DNA of 64,000 nucleotides from Thalassotalea mangrovi. GTDB lineage: Bacteria > Pseudomonadota > Gammaproteobacteria > Enterobacterales > Alteromonadaceae. The notes under the pieces are model-generated. The model did not search any database and was not told the origin of the DNA. It worked only from the letters and a program-made list of their open reading frames with translations. The stretch lies in assembly GCF_005116735.1 (NCBI RefSeq), contig NZ_SWDB01000010.1, forward strand, positions 62,001 to 126,000. The letters run 5' to 3'. Below, piece by piece: positions 24,555 to 33,506 of this stretch. Within the stretch, counting starts at the first letter, position 1. Each line of letters begins with the position of its first letter. The position numbers and the translations under genes were made by a program.

Positions 24555-26635
24555 TCCTGACCTCCGCCCTGATTTTCGTCATTAAATTCATTGTCCTTTT
24601 GAAAACCGGCATTTTGCAGGCGGACGATAGCCAACTCTGCCTGTTGCACATAATGATCGATATCTTGCAATTGCGTGGTCAGACTGATCTGTAATTCGGT
24701 TTGCATTTGGCGGGTAATTTGCGCTCGTACCCGCAACGCATCATTTAATTTCCCTTCCAGTTTGTTTTGCAGGTTATTGATTGGCGTCAACTCAGTGGTG
24801 GCTGCTTCCTGATAGCGACCGGCAGCAATGATGGTATCAAACTTGTCCATGGCTCCCTGCTGATCGAGATAATAATCTCCCAGTTGCCATAACAAAACGC
24901 CGCCAATGCGGTTTAGGCGCTGCAGGTTCTGCTTGTACTGCTCGGAGTCTTTATCTACGTTAGCCTGAGCATTGAATGCTTCCGTCAACTGTCGATACTC
25001 GGCCAAATCACTTAGCAATTTGGTCTGTTTGTCTTCCAGGTTGCTGTCCTGATAAATGCGACCAGAATGATGTTTCCATTCACTATTCAGGCTTTCACTG
25101 TGCTGCACAAAACTCTGCATAAATGCCTGGATACGCTGCTGGTTAACTTGCTGCTCGGCATCATAAGACATGTTTAGATCATCAGTCAGGGTACCGTAAT
25201 AGGCCTGAGCTAAGTTGTCGGCCCGCTTTTGCCATTCCAACAGCTGAATAATGATGGCATTAACGTCTTGTAAATCCTTTAACTTATTCTGAAACTCGCG
25301 ACTGGCAGCAAGTTGTGAACTATGCAATTGCGGCGGTAACGTTAATTTGACATCCGCGCCTTTCAGGCCACGGCGCTTATTGACGTCACTGCTATCAATG
25401 CTGTGTTGCACCACGGTATCAAAAAACGCATCGCTTTTTACCATGTCCAGGGCGCCGATAGTCAAAGTTTGTTGACGGGAGAAGTGCTGCAATGCGTTGT
25501 TATAAGCCGTATGAGCGGTTTCAATATCATCCAGCTGCTCATAAGCATAAGCAACGGCAATAAACGCTTCACGGACAAATGGAGTCTGCATCGGTTGCGC
25601 GGTTAACTGCTGCCAGACAGCGATTGCCGCATAGTATTCTTCTTTACTGGACAACGCCCAGCCATAACCCAGCATTGCCGAGTGAGTATCCAGGTTATTC
25701 TGAGTAACCTGTTTAAAGGCGGCGATGGCCCGGTCATTCATCCCCTGCTTGATAAACAAATACCCCATTGCCACATTCGCGCGATCGCTTAAGGCTTCGG
25801 TTTCATCAGAAACGGGTAATTGATTGGCCAGAGATACGGTTTGCTGAAAATGACGGGTCGCCTGTTGTAAATCACCTAGCTCCACCCATTTAACCGCTTC
25901 ATTAAACGTGATATAGCAATGATAAATCGAGTCTTTGGGAATATTTAAACGAGCCTGGCCTACCAACTCCATACGCCCATTGGCAATATGCATTTGCGCC
26001 AGCAGGTAGTAGTAGTCATCAAGCATATATTCCGGCAAGTTGCCTGAAACCTTGCTCAGGGCCTGAGTCGCCGCAGCAACATTTTGGTTACTGGCGAAAT
26101 TCTTTGCCAGTAAAAACCAGGCGCTGTCACGATATTGCGGATCATCGATGGCATTGAGGGAGTCTTCAAATTTTTTCGCAGCATCGCTGTTGATATCAAA
26201 ATGAAGATTTAACCCGGCAGCAAATAACTCGCCATTGGCGGTAACTGCATCTCCGAGCTCTGCCTTACCCAGGCTTAACTCGGTTAACGCGTCGAAATAG
26301 TTACCCTGATAATACTCATAAGCCGCCAACGCCGTTGGTAAATCCAGTTTATTGGTTTTGACCTTGTGTTCTGTAAGTTGTTCGGCGACGGTAGTTGCTG
26401 GGGTAGGATTGGATGTCTCGGTGCTGGACTCTTGGGCAATTGCAAAACAGGATGTCGTCAGCCCGATCGCTGCCAACAGGGCGCGACTAACCGCTCCGGC
26501 ACTTTTCACCACAGAAAACGATTGGTAGTCCGGCCGGTTACCAATGATTAATTTTGCTTTGCACCCGTCTGTCAAATACTGCTTAATTTTGCGTGGAGTG
26601 TCCGCTAACGAATTTGAATACTGCTGACTTCTCAT
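24551..26635 (-). CDS. exported TPR protein with C-terminal coiled coil
   Basis: A 694-residue exported protein. The predicted signal peptide (AVSRALLAAIGLTTSCFAIAQE) begins only at about residue 48, giving an unusually long leader; no better in-frame start with a ribosome site was seen. TPR-like repeats fill about 100-430 (YYQGNYFDALTELSLG, AMGYLFIKQGMNDRAIAAFKQV, AVAYAYEQLDDIETAHTAYNNALQ). The rest is Gln/Leu-rich and likely coiled coil, ending in a run of DNE/GGG residues. It overlaps the next TPR gene by ATGA, so the TPR proteins are co-translated and probably work together. Confidence 0.8.
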   Translation of the reverse strand: MRSQQYSNSLADTPRKIKQYLTDGCKAKLIIGNRPDYQSFSVVKSAGAVSRALLAAIGLTTSCFAIAQESSTETSNPTPATTVAEQLTEHKVKTNKLDLPTALAAYEYYQGNYFDALTELSLGKAELGDAVTANGELFAAGLNLHFDINSDAAKKFEDSLNAIDDPQYRDSAWFLLAKNFASNQNVAAATQALSKVSGNLPEYMLDDYYYLLAQMHIANGRMELVGQARLNIPKDSIYHCYITFNEAVKWVELGDLQQATRHFQQTVSLANQLPVSDETEALSDRANVAMGYLFIKQGMNDRAIAAFKQVTQNNLDTHSAMLGYGWALSSKEEYYAAIAVWQQLTAQPMQTPFVREAFIAVAYAYEQLDDIETAHTAYNNALQHFSRQQTLTIGALDMVKSDAFFDTVVQHSIDSSDVNKRRGLKGADVKLTLPPQLHSSQLAASREFQNKLKDLQDVNAIIIQLLEWQKRADNLAQAYYGTLTDDLNMSYDAEQQVNQQRIQAFMQSFVQHSESLNSEWKHHSGRIYQDSNLEDKQTKLLSDLAEYRQLTEAFNAQANVDKDSEQYKQNLQRLNRIGGVLLWQLGDYYLDQQGAMDKFDTIIAAGRYQEAATTELTPINNLQNKLEGKLNDALRVRAQITRQMQTELQISLTTQLQDIDHYVQQAELAIVRLQNAGFQKDNEFNDENQGGGQE

Positions 26636-26656
26636 TTGTATGCTCGTAAACGCTTG

Positions 26657-27193
26657 TTATCTTTCAACAACTTCAAAGATCGGCTGTAAGGACTGAGTTG
26701 AATACGATACCTTCAACTCAATGGCTTTTGCAGTACTACCTTTGTTGAAATCCAGACTTGCGGCACGCTTATAAGGTTTATTATAGCCGTCGACGCCAGT
26801 AAAGAAAGCAACTAGCGTGTGATCGCCTGGAGTGATATTCCCCAAAAAGACACGTTGAATACCGCCCTTGTTTAACGCATTGACCTGCCGCGATTCATAC
26901 TGACCGGCAGCAATAACCTCACCATCAAGTTTGATTTTAAGGTTATCAATGATGAACTGTTCCTGAGTATTAAACGACAGGTAAATCGAAATTTGTTCCG
27001 CATCCGGGTACAACAGTTTTTCTTCAAGAAGGCGCAATTCTGTACTCAGATCGACGATTTCCGGCTTCATTGATTCCAACGCTGTGGATGAGGTTTTTGA
27101 TTCACTTTCTGATTGCGAAAATGCGTTAAAAGATGCGAAAAATGGCAACACCAGGAGCAAAATCATTGCCATTTTCTTATTATTGTATTTCAT
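26657..27193 (-). CDS. exported beta-sandwich protein of the AgmX-type cluster
   Basis: A 178-residue secreted protein with a clear signal peptide (MAMILLLVLPFFASFNAFS). A short helical segment (VDLSTELRLLEEKLLYP) precedes an Ig-like/beta-sandwich region with LSFNTQEQFIIDNLKIKLDGEVIAAGQYE, GITPGDHTLVAFFTGVDGYNKPYKRAASLDF and VELKVSYSTQ. This resembles small periplasmic proteins annotated next to AgmX/ExbD clusters but I cannot name a family. It ends 21 bases before the TPR gene. Role inferred only from position. Confidence 0.7.
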   Translation of the reverse strand: MKYNNKKMAMILLLVLPFFASFNAFSQSESESKTSSTALESMKPEIVDLSTELRLLEEKLLYPDAEQISIYLSFNTQEQFIIDNLKIKLDGEVIAAGQYESRQVNALNKGGIQRVFLGNITPGDHTLVAFFTGVDGYNKPYKRAASLDFNKGSTAKAIELKVSYSTQSLQPIFEVVER

Positions 27194-27386
27194 TGGTTAA
27201 CCTGTTCACGAATTAAACGGTTTGTCACTAGCAATAATGTTCGGATATAAACATAAACTAACACTATCAGCCCATTTAAAACAACCGTGCCTTTAACCAA
27301 AAACCGAGGTTTTGCAGAGAGGTTAATGCATTTCCATTTGTTACAACAGCTTACAGTTGTTTAATTATTTCTAAAATAAAGCTCAA

Positions 27387-27977
27387 TTAAAAATAATAGC
27401 CAAGACCCACAGCCGCTTCAAAGTCAATCGACCAGCCGTCACGGTCGCCTTCGATTTGGTGATGCACATGACCACGTAAATCAAAGCGAACATTAAAATC
27501 GTCGGTAATCATTACTCGATAGCCGCCACCACCAACAATCGTGTTATAGGCTCCACCGGTGTTTTCAAAGTCGGTTTTACCGCCACCAAACACTAGAAAT
27601 GTTGCGGTATTGTAGCGATAGTTCTGGCTGACAAATAACTGACCTGGAAACTGATAACCGATAACTCCGTCGTAGTAAGTAACACTATTGCTGTGTCCGG
27701 TGACACTGTATGAGCCTTCTGCAAAAATATTTTCTGTCAGGTGGTAGGCAAACCGCACCCCAAACATTCCATTAGTGGTAACCTGATCAAGGCCTGCTAA
27801 GCCAGCAAAACCAGTGACTTCAAAATCCTTAGAATGCATCTCAATGGTAGGCTGGCCAATTACGGGGTCGATGACAGTCTGTTCGACGTCTTCTTCGGCG
27901 GATGCGCTCGATAAAGTTACCGTGGTTAGGGCGCTGGCCAGAGTTAGCTGGATAAGTCTACTTTTAAAAGTATCCAC
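27387..27977 (-). CDS. outer-membrane beta-barrel protein
   Basis: A 196-residue outer-membrane protein with a signal peptide (LTLASALTTVTLSSASA). After a linker, alternating amphipathic strands (GMFGVRFAYHLTENIFAEGSY, GVIGYQFPGQLFVSQNYRY, ATFLVFGGGKTDF, VGGGGYRVMITDDFNVRFDLRGHVH) end in VGLGYYF. The terminal Phe is the standard Bam recognition signal. It matches the small 8-strand barrels that accompany AgmX/TPR/TolQ clusters, like GltA/GltB/GltH in Myxococcus. There is a 190-bp gap to the next cluster gene. Confidence 0.83.
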   Translation of the reverse strand: MDTFKSRLIQLTLASALTTVTLSSASAEEDVEQTVIDPVIGQPTIEMHSKDFEVTGFAGLAGLDQVTTNGMFGVRFAYHLTENIFAEGSYSVTGHSNSVTYYDGVIGYQFPGQLFVSQNYRYNTATFLVFGGGKTDFENTGGAYNTIVGGGGYRVMITDDFNVRFDLRGHVHHQIEGDRDGWSIDFEAAVGLGYYF

Positions 27978-28143
27978 TGAGTTTTGCTCCTGTTTTTATT
28001 CGTGTTCTTGGTAAAGCATTTAAAACGATAAAGAGACAAAACTCAGATTATGATGAGGGTTCCATCTCTCCAACCGCCACTATAACCTATGTATATAGTG
28101 GCAACAAGCGGGGGGCTTGCAAATCTCTTTTCATTATAATCAG

Positions 28144-28491
28144 TTATTTAGATAAACTGGTAATAAATTCTTTCACGACGGATGGATTATAGGTAACCCG
28201 GTTACCGTTCTCGTCAAGCGTGAATTTCAGCTCAGACTCATCAATCCAACCTTCAACCCCAGCTTCGGTTTTAACTTTAAACCAGCCAGTGCGGCGATTG
28301 GTTAATTCGATCCACTCGTCTTTCTCGGCGACATAGAATACCGGCGTTTCTTTACCTGGCCCTAAGTGGATATTAATAAAGTCACTGTCAACACGAACCT
28401 GAGGAGCTTCTTCAGCATTAGCATGGAACACTGCGCCAACAGAGATAGCAAGAGTGAGTAATGCGGCTACATGTTTTTTTAGTATGTTCAT
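28144..28491 (-). CDS. exported SH3-domain protein
   Basis: About 115 residues from the ATG reading MNILKKHV; upstream in-frame codons do not look coding. A signal peptide (VAALLTLAISVGAVFHANA) precedes a bacterial SH3 domain: VDSDFINIHLGPGKETPVFYVAEKDEWIELTNRRTGWFKVKTEAGVEGWI. Such domains bind peptidoglycan or peptides in the periplasm. As the first gene on the minus strand next to the outer-membrane barrel and motor genes, it may supply a cell-wall contact for the complex. The promoter would lie within the repeat-rich gap upstream. Confidence 0.8.
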   Translation of the reverse strand: MNILKKHVAALLTLAISVGAVFHANAEEAPQVRVDSDFINIHLGPGKETPVFYVAEKDEWIELTNRRTGWFKVKTEAGVEGWIDESELKFTLDENGNRVTYNPSVVKEFITSLSK

Positions 28492-28689
28492 AATCGATAA
28501 ACCATATCGGTAACGTCGGCACGGTTTAGCCAAAGGCAACATGCGAATCAAGGAGTTGCTCCCTGCCACTGCGCATTTATAAACCATTAAAGCTGCGGAC
28601 GTAAATTTGTTATTGTACAAGTTGAACCATAAAGCAATGCAGGGGGTTTTTCTAGTTTTTTCAGCAAAAATAAGCGGACAGGTAACGAC

Positions 28690-29720
28690 TTGTTACATTC
28701 GCTGCTCAATTTTTGAGTACGCAACAAAAAGCGTTGCTTCGGGTACACAATCAAAGATTGTTTCGAGTACGTGACAAAAAACGTCACTCCGGGTACGCGA
28801 TGAAACACATCGCTTCGGGATGGTTTAGGTTTTTGAAGCTGTCTAGGGGTGTTGAAGGCTGACTAAGGGTGTCGGAGGGTGACTAAGGGTGACAACGACA
28901 CCCCGTATATTCAGATTTCACTTGTCATCCCGGCGACGGCCGGGATCTCGCTCAGGAGCTATTGTAAGGCGCAATGAAAATTGCTCGAAGCCTCCCCCTT
29001 CCTGGAGTAACTCTTGAGTTACGTACCCAGAGCCAATGTTGTTTATTGGCGTACCCAAAATAAACCCAGTAGGTTTATGTACCCGAAACACAGTGTACCT
29101 AAAGATCGGCCCAAAGCCTGAAACCTGAAACCAGCCAATTTCTAAGTCGTCATCTCCTTGTAAAAGGAGATCTCTTAACTAGATTTAATAATTAAGATCT
29201 CCTGTCGTAGCAGGAAATGACGAAACCTATTGGGCCTTAGGGTTTAGCCGTGATTAGTCGCCAGGAGCGACAGCGTCCTAGGAATGTAATGTGTTAGAAG
29301 TGAAGCGTGCTAGGAATGCAATGTGCTAGAAGTGAAACCTGCTCGTAGCTCCAGCGCTACCCGAAGTAACTCTTGAGTTACGTACCCGGAGCCAATGTTG
29401 TTTATTGGCGTACCCGAAATAAACCCAGTAGGTTTATGTACCCGAAACGCAGTGTACTTAAAGATCGGTCCAAGGCCTGAAGCCCGCCAACTTTTAAATC
29501 GTCATCTCCATGTAAATGGAGATCTGATAACCGAGATTTCCTGTCGTAGCAGGAAATGACGAAACTTGTTGGTTTTGGAGTTTAGCCGTGACATGTAGCT
29601 AGGAGCGATAGCGTGCTAGGAATGCAATGTGCTAGAAGTGAAACGTGCTAGGTGCTTAAATTTAAGGCCATTCGCCCTCCGAAACCTGAGACCTGAAACC
29701 TGGATCTAAAGTCCTTTGAC
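28690..29720. repeat. kilobase repeat region: family B, C, D, A hairpin arrays and GAAACCTG repeats
   Basis: In order: a family B array (about 28715-28820) with stems GCAAC/GTTGC, ACAATC/GATTGT, GTGAC/GTCAC and GCGATG/CATCGC between GGGTAC connectors; GGGTGTC/GGGTGAC-type repeats; a family D hairpin, CCCGGC-gacg-GCCGGG. Two similar composite blocks (about 28985-29235 and 29345-29600) each carry GTAAC/GTTAC, GCCAAT/ATTGGC and ATAAAC/GTTTAT hairpins joined by GTACCC, then GTCAT-type hairpins. Short CTAGGAGCG-type units and an AACCTGAGACCTG run follow. No gene is supported in the roughly 1.4 kb between the SH3 gene and the PagL-like gene; promoters for both must lie here. Confidence 0.8.
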
Positions 29721-29887
29721 CTTCTCCGTTCTTGCCTGTTTCTTTTTTCTCTTCTAACTTTAAATTATTGAAACATTTTCCGTTCGGTGTTTGTCCTGAC
29801 ATGGAGCAGCTATAGTCGCGGAGTGTTACCGGCTAATCGTGCAAGTAAGTAAATGCATACTTGCAATTACGAAAGGTACTGCTCCCA

Positions 29888-30418
29888 ATGCCAAAGTTTC
29901 TCTTCCTTAGTCGATTATTGTGTTTGTATTTCCTATCAACCTTTGCCTGCAAGGCCCTGGAACCCAATCTGAGTTTGTCTTACGCCTATCCAAGTAGCGC
30001 TCAAAATATCGATATCGAAAAAGTTGAACTCAGTTACCTGTTTAAAGAAAAATCGCTGACCCAGCGATGGCCGATCTATCACTATCCAGTCGTCAATCTT
30101 GGTCAACTGCATACATCAGATGGCAGAGGAGAAATGCTAGGCGGCGGCCTTGGCCTGGCAACTTACTTAACCGATAAGTTTAAATTTAATGTTGAAGGTG
30201 GCATGTACTGGCTATCCGATTATCAGTTTGGCGAGCCAGGAGTTGCCTATAAAGATTATGGCGGCCCAATGCAGTTCTACTATAAAGGTTCCATGGGTTA
30301 TAACATTTGGCCAAACACCCTGCTCGGGCTGTCATATCAGCATATATCCAATGGCAATCGTTATGATTCAAACCCGGCTTTGAATACCTATCAGGTCTAT
30401 TTTTCTTTCGCCTTTTAG
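29888..30418 (+). CDS. PagL-like acyloxyacyl hydrolase / lipid A deacylase family outer-membrane protein
   Basis: A 176-residue outer-membrane protein starting at the ATG of MPKFLFL; a TTG nine codons upstream is less likely. Signal peptide to about residue 22. The C-terminal strand region has SYQHISNGNRYDSNPALNTYQVYFSFAF. The H-x-S-N with following NP is the active-site pattern of PagL lipid A 3-O-deacylases (here His152 and Ser154), and the protein ends in Phe as outer-membrane barrels do. PagL removes the 3-position acyl chain of lipid A. The third catalytic residue (Glu in PagL) is not obvious, so activity is uncertain. Upstream of a solo UDP-glucose dehydrogenase gene on the same strand. 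Confidence 0.72.
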   Translation: MPKFLFLSRLLCLYFLSTFACKALEPNLSLSYAYPSSAQNIDIEKVELSYLFKEKSLTQRWPIYHYPVVNLGQLHTSDGRGEMLGGGLGLATYLTDKFKFNVEGGMYWLSDYQFGEPGVAYKDYGGPMQFYYKGSMGYNIWPNTLLGLSYQHISNGNRYDSNPALNTYQVYFSFAF

Positions 30419-30562
30419 GATGTGAACATAGCCTTTTGAGGTATCGGCATCTAGGCTTTCATAAATAATTTTGAATTTAGTCACAAAAACGACACCTTGG
30501 GACTTTAGGTTGTATGGAAACACTACGAATACCAATTACGATAGTTCACTGGGAGTTTGTCT

Positions 30563-31729
30563 ATGAAAATTGCCGTTGCTGGATTAGGATTCGTCGGACT
30601 ATCCAATGCCCTGCTATTGGCGCAACATAATGATGTGCTTGGATTTGATATTGATCTTTATATTGTTCAGCAACTCAAAGATAAGCTCAGCCCTTTTGCC
30701 GATAATGAGATCAGTGACTACCTCCGCCATAAAAGCGCAAGGTTCGAGGTAACCTCGGAGCCGGAAGAAGCATTCTGCGATGCCAGCTTTGTCATTATTG
30801 CCACGCCAACCGATTATGATCCTAAGTGCAATTTTTTCGACACCTCGAGTGTTGAACAAGTCGCTAAGCAAATTTTGGCGATAAACCCGACCGCCACAAT
30901 AGTCATCAAATCAACCGTACCCGTCGGATTTACTGAACAGCTAAAAGCTCAGCTTAATGCCGACAATATTCTCTTCTCCCCAGAGTTTTTGCGTGAAGGC
31001 CGAGCCCTTTATGACAATCTGTATCCCTCTCGCATTATCGTTGGCGAACAATCGGATCGGGCTGAGTTTCTTGCGAGTTTGTTTGTTGAGGGGGCGATAA
31101 AAGATGATGTACCGGTATTATTGACTAATTCAACCGAAGCAGAAGCGGTTAAATTATTCGCCAATACCTATCTGGCGATGCGGGTTGCTTATTTCAATGA
31201 ACTGGACTCTTACGCCGAATCATTGCAACTCGATAGCCGGCAAATCATTAGAGGGGTTTGTCTCGATCCACGGATTGGCGATCATTACAACAATCCATCG
31301 TTTGGGTACGGTGGCTATTGCCTGCCTAAAGATACCAAACAGTTGCTGGCAAATTATCAGAACGTGCCAAACAACATCATTCGCGCCATCGTCGCGGCGA
31401 ATGCCACCCGCAAGGATTTTATTGCCGACTCGATTATCGCTAAAAAGCCGAAAGTGGTCGGCGTTTACCGACTGATTATGAAGACAGGCTCAGATAATTT
31501 TCGTTCATCATCGATTCAGGGCATTATGAAGCGAATAAAAGCCAAAGGCATAGAAGTGATTGTTTATGAGCCGGTTATTGAAACGTCGAGCTTTTTTAAT
31601 TCCCAGGTTGAGAATAACTTAGCAACGTTTATCGATAGATGTGACGTGATATTGGCAAACCGCATGCATCAGGATTTGCTGGAATGTCAGGAGAAGGTGT
31701 ATACGAGGGATTTATTCGGATTAGATTAG
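30563..31729 (+). CDS. ugd: UDP-glucose 6-dehydrogenase (solo copy)
   Basis: A 388-residue nucleotide-sugar dehydrogenase that oxidises UDP-glucose to UDP-glucuronate with two NAD+. [15 protein letters not shown] binds [12 protein letters not shown] and [24 protein letters not shown] are the conserved core, and [14 protein letters not shown] holds the catalytic Cys. It starts at the ATG with GGGAG seven bases upstream. A clearly homologous second copy lies in the capsule operon about 9 kb away on the other strand. The gene converges on the 3' end of the capsule operon; repeat DNA separates them. Confidence 0.92.
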   Translation: MKIAVAGLGFVGLSNALLLAQHNDVLGFDIDLYIVQQLKDKLSPFADNEISDYLRHKSARFEVTSEPEEAFCDASFVIIATPTDYDPKCNFFDTSSVEQVAKQILAINPTATIVIKSTVPVGFTEQLKAQLNADNILFSPEFLREGRALYDNLYPSRIIVGEQSDRAEFLASLFVEGAIKDDVPVLLTNSTEAEAVKLFANTYLAMRVAYFNELDSYAESLQLDSRQIIRGVCLDPRIGDHYNNPSFGYGGYCLPKDTKQLLANYQNVPNNIIRAIVAANATRKDFIADSIIAKKPKVVGVYRLIMKTGSDNFRSSSIQGIMKRIKAKGIEVIVYEPVIETSSFFNSQVENNLATFIDRCDVILANRMHQDLLECQEKVYTRDLFGLD

Positions 31730-31734
31730 CGATA

Positions 31735-32235
31735 AAGCAACAGTTGCTTTATCGAGGTCTAAGGATTCAGGTTTCAGGTCTCGGAGGGCGAACGGCCTTA
31801 GGCTTAAGTAATGAGCATGCTGGCAAGCCAGCTCCTAGCACATTACATTTCTAGCACATTGCATTCCTAGCACGCTATCGCTCCTAGCGACTAAACACGG
31901 CTAAACTCCAAAACCAACAAAATTCGTCATTTCCTGCCACGACAGGAAATCTCGGATTAAAAGTTGGCGGGATTCAGGTTTCAGGTCTCGGAGGGCGAAC
32001 GGCCTTAGGCTTAACTAATGAGCATGCTGGCAAGCCAGCTCCTAGCACATTTCACTTCTAGCACATTACATTCCTAGCACGCTATCGCTCCTGGCAACTT
32101 GTCACGGCTAGGCGCAACCTCTGGTTGCATGCCAGGAACGATTTTTAATCGTGTGCCAGGAACAAAATTTTCAATTTTGTGTGCTAGAAGCAACCTTTTA
32201 TGTTGCGTGCCACGCTTAGGTGGCGATACGCTAGT
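31735..32235. repeat. family A, D and GAAACCTG repeats between convergent genes
   Basis: Two related blocks each begin with TTCAGGTTTCAGGTCTCGGAGGG-type repeats and continue with CCTAGCACATTACATT-type units; the first also has a TTCCTG...CAGGAA hairpin. The right end is a family A array with GCAACC-tct-GGTTGC, ACGATT-ttt-AATCGT, ACAAAATT-ttc-AATTTTGT and GCAAC...GTTGC stems. No gene is supported. Confidence 0.8.
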
Positions 32236-32243
32236 ATCACCAC

Positions 32244-33506
32244 CTAAGCGATCTTCTTCAACGTCTCTGCCGTAACTTCGCTCGCCTGTGTTATTTGCTG
32301 ATAACTGCGTGCGATCAAACGGTCACGTTGTTTATAAAAATCGCCGGGGATTTGTGTGTGGTGCTGCAGGTAGCTGTGAAATTTAGCGAAAAGCTTTTCA
32401 TCTACCTGAAACTCACTTTGCCAGAAGGTATCTAAATCGTGTTGCCAGGTCAGGCCATTGATATCATATAAAGCCGTCCCTAATACCTTGGTTGGAACGT
32501 TGTGTAACAGGCCAGATAAACCGACCGTAGAATTCACCGTCACCAGGCCTTTTAAGTGATTATATAGCTTAGGTAAATTCAGTTCGTGCAGATAATAAAC
32601 CCGCCCTTCCAAATTGTAGAAACGAATCAGCTTGCTGATCAGTTTCTGATAATTAACAAAGCCACGATCCTGAGGATGATGTTTGATCACCAATACGTCG
32701 TGTTTATTCGCATGGTTGGCAAAAGACTGGATAACCTTTTGAATAACTTCGTCTACCGACGAAAATGGCGAGTGCTGGCGCAGTTGATAATCCACCCGTA
32801 CCTGCAGTGGCAACAAAAATAAATTCTTAGAATGTTGGCGAATCAATTTACGGGCTATAAATGGATCGGTAAGTTTCGATACCATCTTTTGTTTAAAGCT
32901 TTTTAACCAATTAATACCCTCTTGCAAACTCGTCCATGGACGATGGTGCTGATAATGGCAAAAACGCTTCTTTTGCCGATGCAATTGCACATAATAGCGA
33001 ATCGCGTACCAACAGCGCTTTTTAAATGTAGGCCCAACTTGCATATCACTTTTTACAAATTTTTTCTTATGTTGCTGAATCCGAGCCAGGCTTACATCCA
33101 GATTGGAATTGCCATTACAGCCCCCCTGCTCGAGAGTGATAAAGCCTGCGCGTAGATAACCCTCTTCAAAGCACCAGACCTTTAAGTTCAATGACTGAGC
33201 CAACTGTACGGCGACTTTGTGATAAAAGCGACAATCGCCGTAAAGCACAATATCAGTGATTTTATACTGAGCGATAAAACCAGCAAGATAGTCATGCCAG
33301 TTATTGGCATGGCCGGTATAGTTAAATTGTTTATCGGCCCAGGCGTAGACGGTATCGCCACCATTAACATTAATTTTGTAGGTGCGATGTCCCTGGCTGG
33401 AAAAATGCTTTGCAAGGTATTTAAAAAATGGACCTAGCGGACTTTGTAAGAATAATACGTGTTGCATATAAACGGCTGAGCCTGATATTAAAAAAACGTT
33501 TGCCAT
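32244..33506 (-). CDS. kpsS: KpsS-like beta-Kdo transferase, capsule lipid-linker synthesis
   Basis: A 420-residue capsule protein of the KpsS type. FLQSPLGPFFKYLAKHF and NVNGGDTVYAW near the N terminus, then LYGDCRFYHKVA and WCFEEGYLRAGFITLEQGG, are the conserved blocks. Further on, VIKHHPQDRGF and TVNSTVGLSGL are the donor-site motifs. KpsS and KpsC build the poly-Kdo linker on the lysophosphatidylglycerol carrier of group 2 capsules. The upstream ATG is chosen because AGCAGG precedes it and the resulting N-terminal extension matches E. coli KpsS; it overlaps the end of the KpsC gene by about 19 bases. Last gene of the capsule operon. Confidence 0.88.
   Translation of the reverse strand: MANVFLISGSAVYMQHVLFLQSPLGPFFKYLAKHFSSQGHRTYKINVNGGDTVYAWADKQFNYTGHANNWHDYLAGFIAQYKITDIVLYGDCRFYHKVAVQLAQSLNLKVWCFEEGYLRAGFITLEQGGCNGNSNLDVSLARIQQHKKKFVKSDMQVGPTFKKRCWYAIRYYVQLHRQKKRFCHYQHHRPWTSLQEGINWLKSFKQKMVSKLTDPFIARKLIRQHSKNLFLLPLQVRVDYQLRQHSPFSSVDEVIQKVIQSFANHANKHDVLVIKHHPQDRGFVNYQKLISKLIRFYNLEGRVYYLHELNLPKLYNHLKGLVTVNSTVGLSGLLHNVPTKVLGTALYDINGLTWQHDLDTFWQSEFQVDEKLFAKFHSYLQHHTQIPGDFYKQRDRLIARSYQQITQASEVTAETLKKIA

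Noticed and set aside
28587-28808. Minus-strand 73-residue open frame in the gap before the SH3 gene
   Set aside because: It reads through a family B hairpin array and has no ribosome site or recognisable domain.
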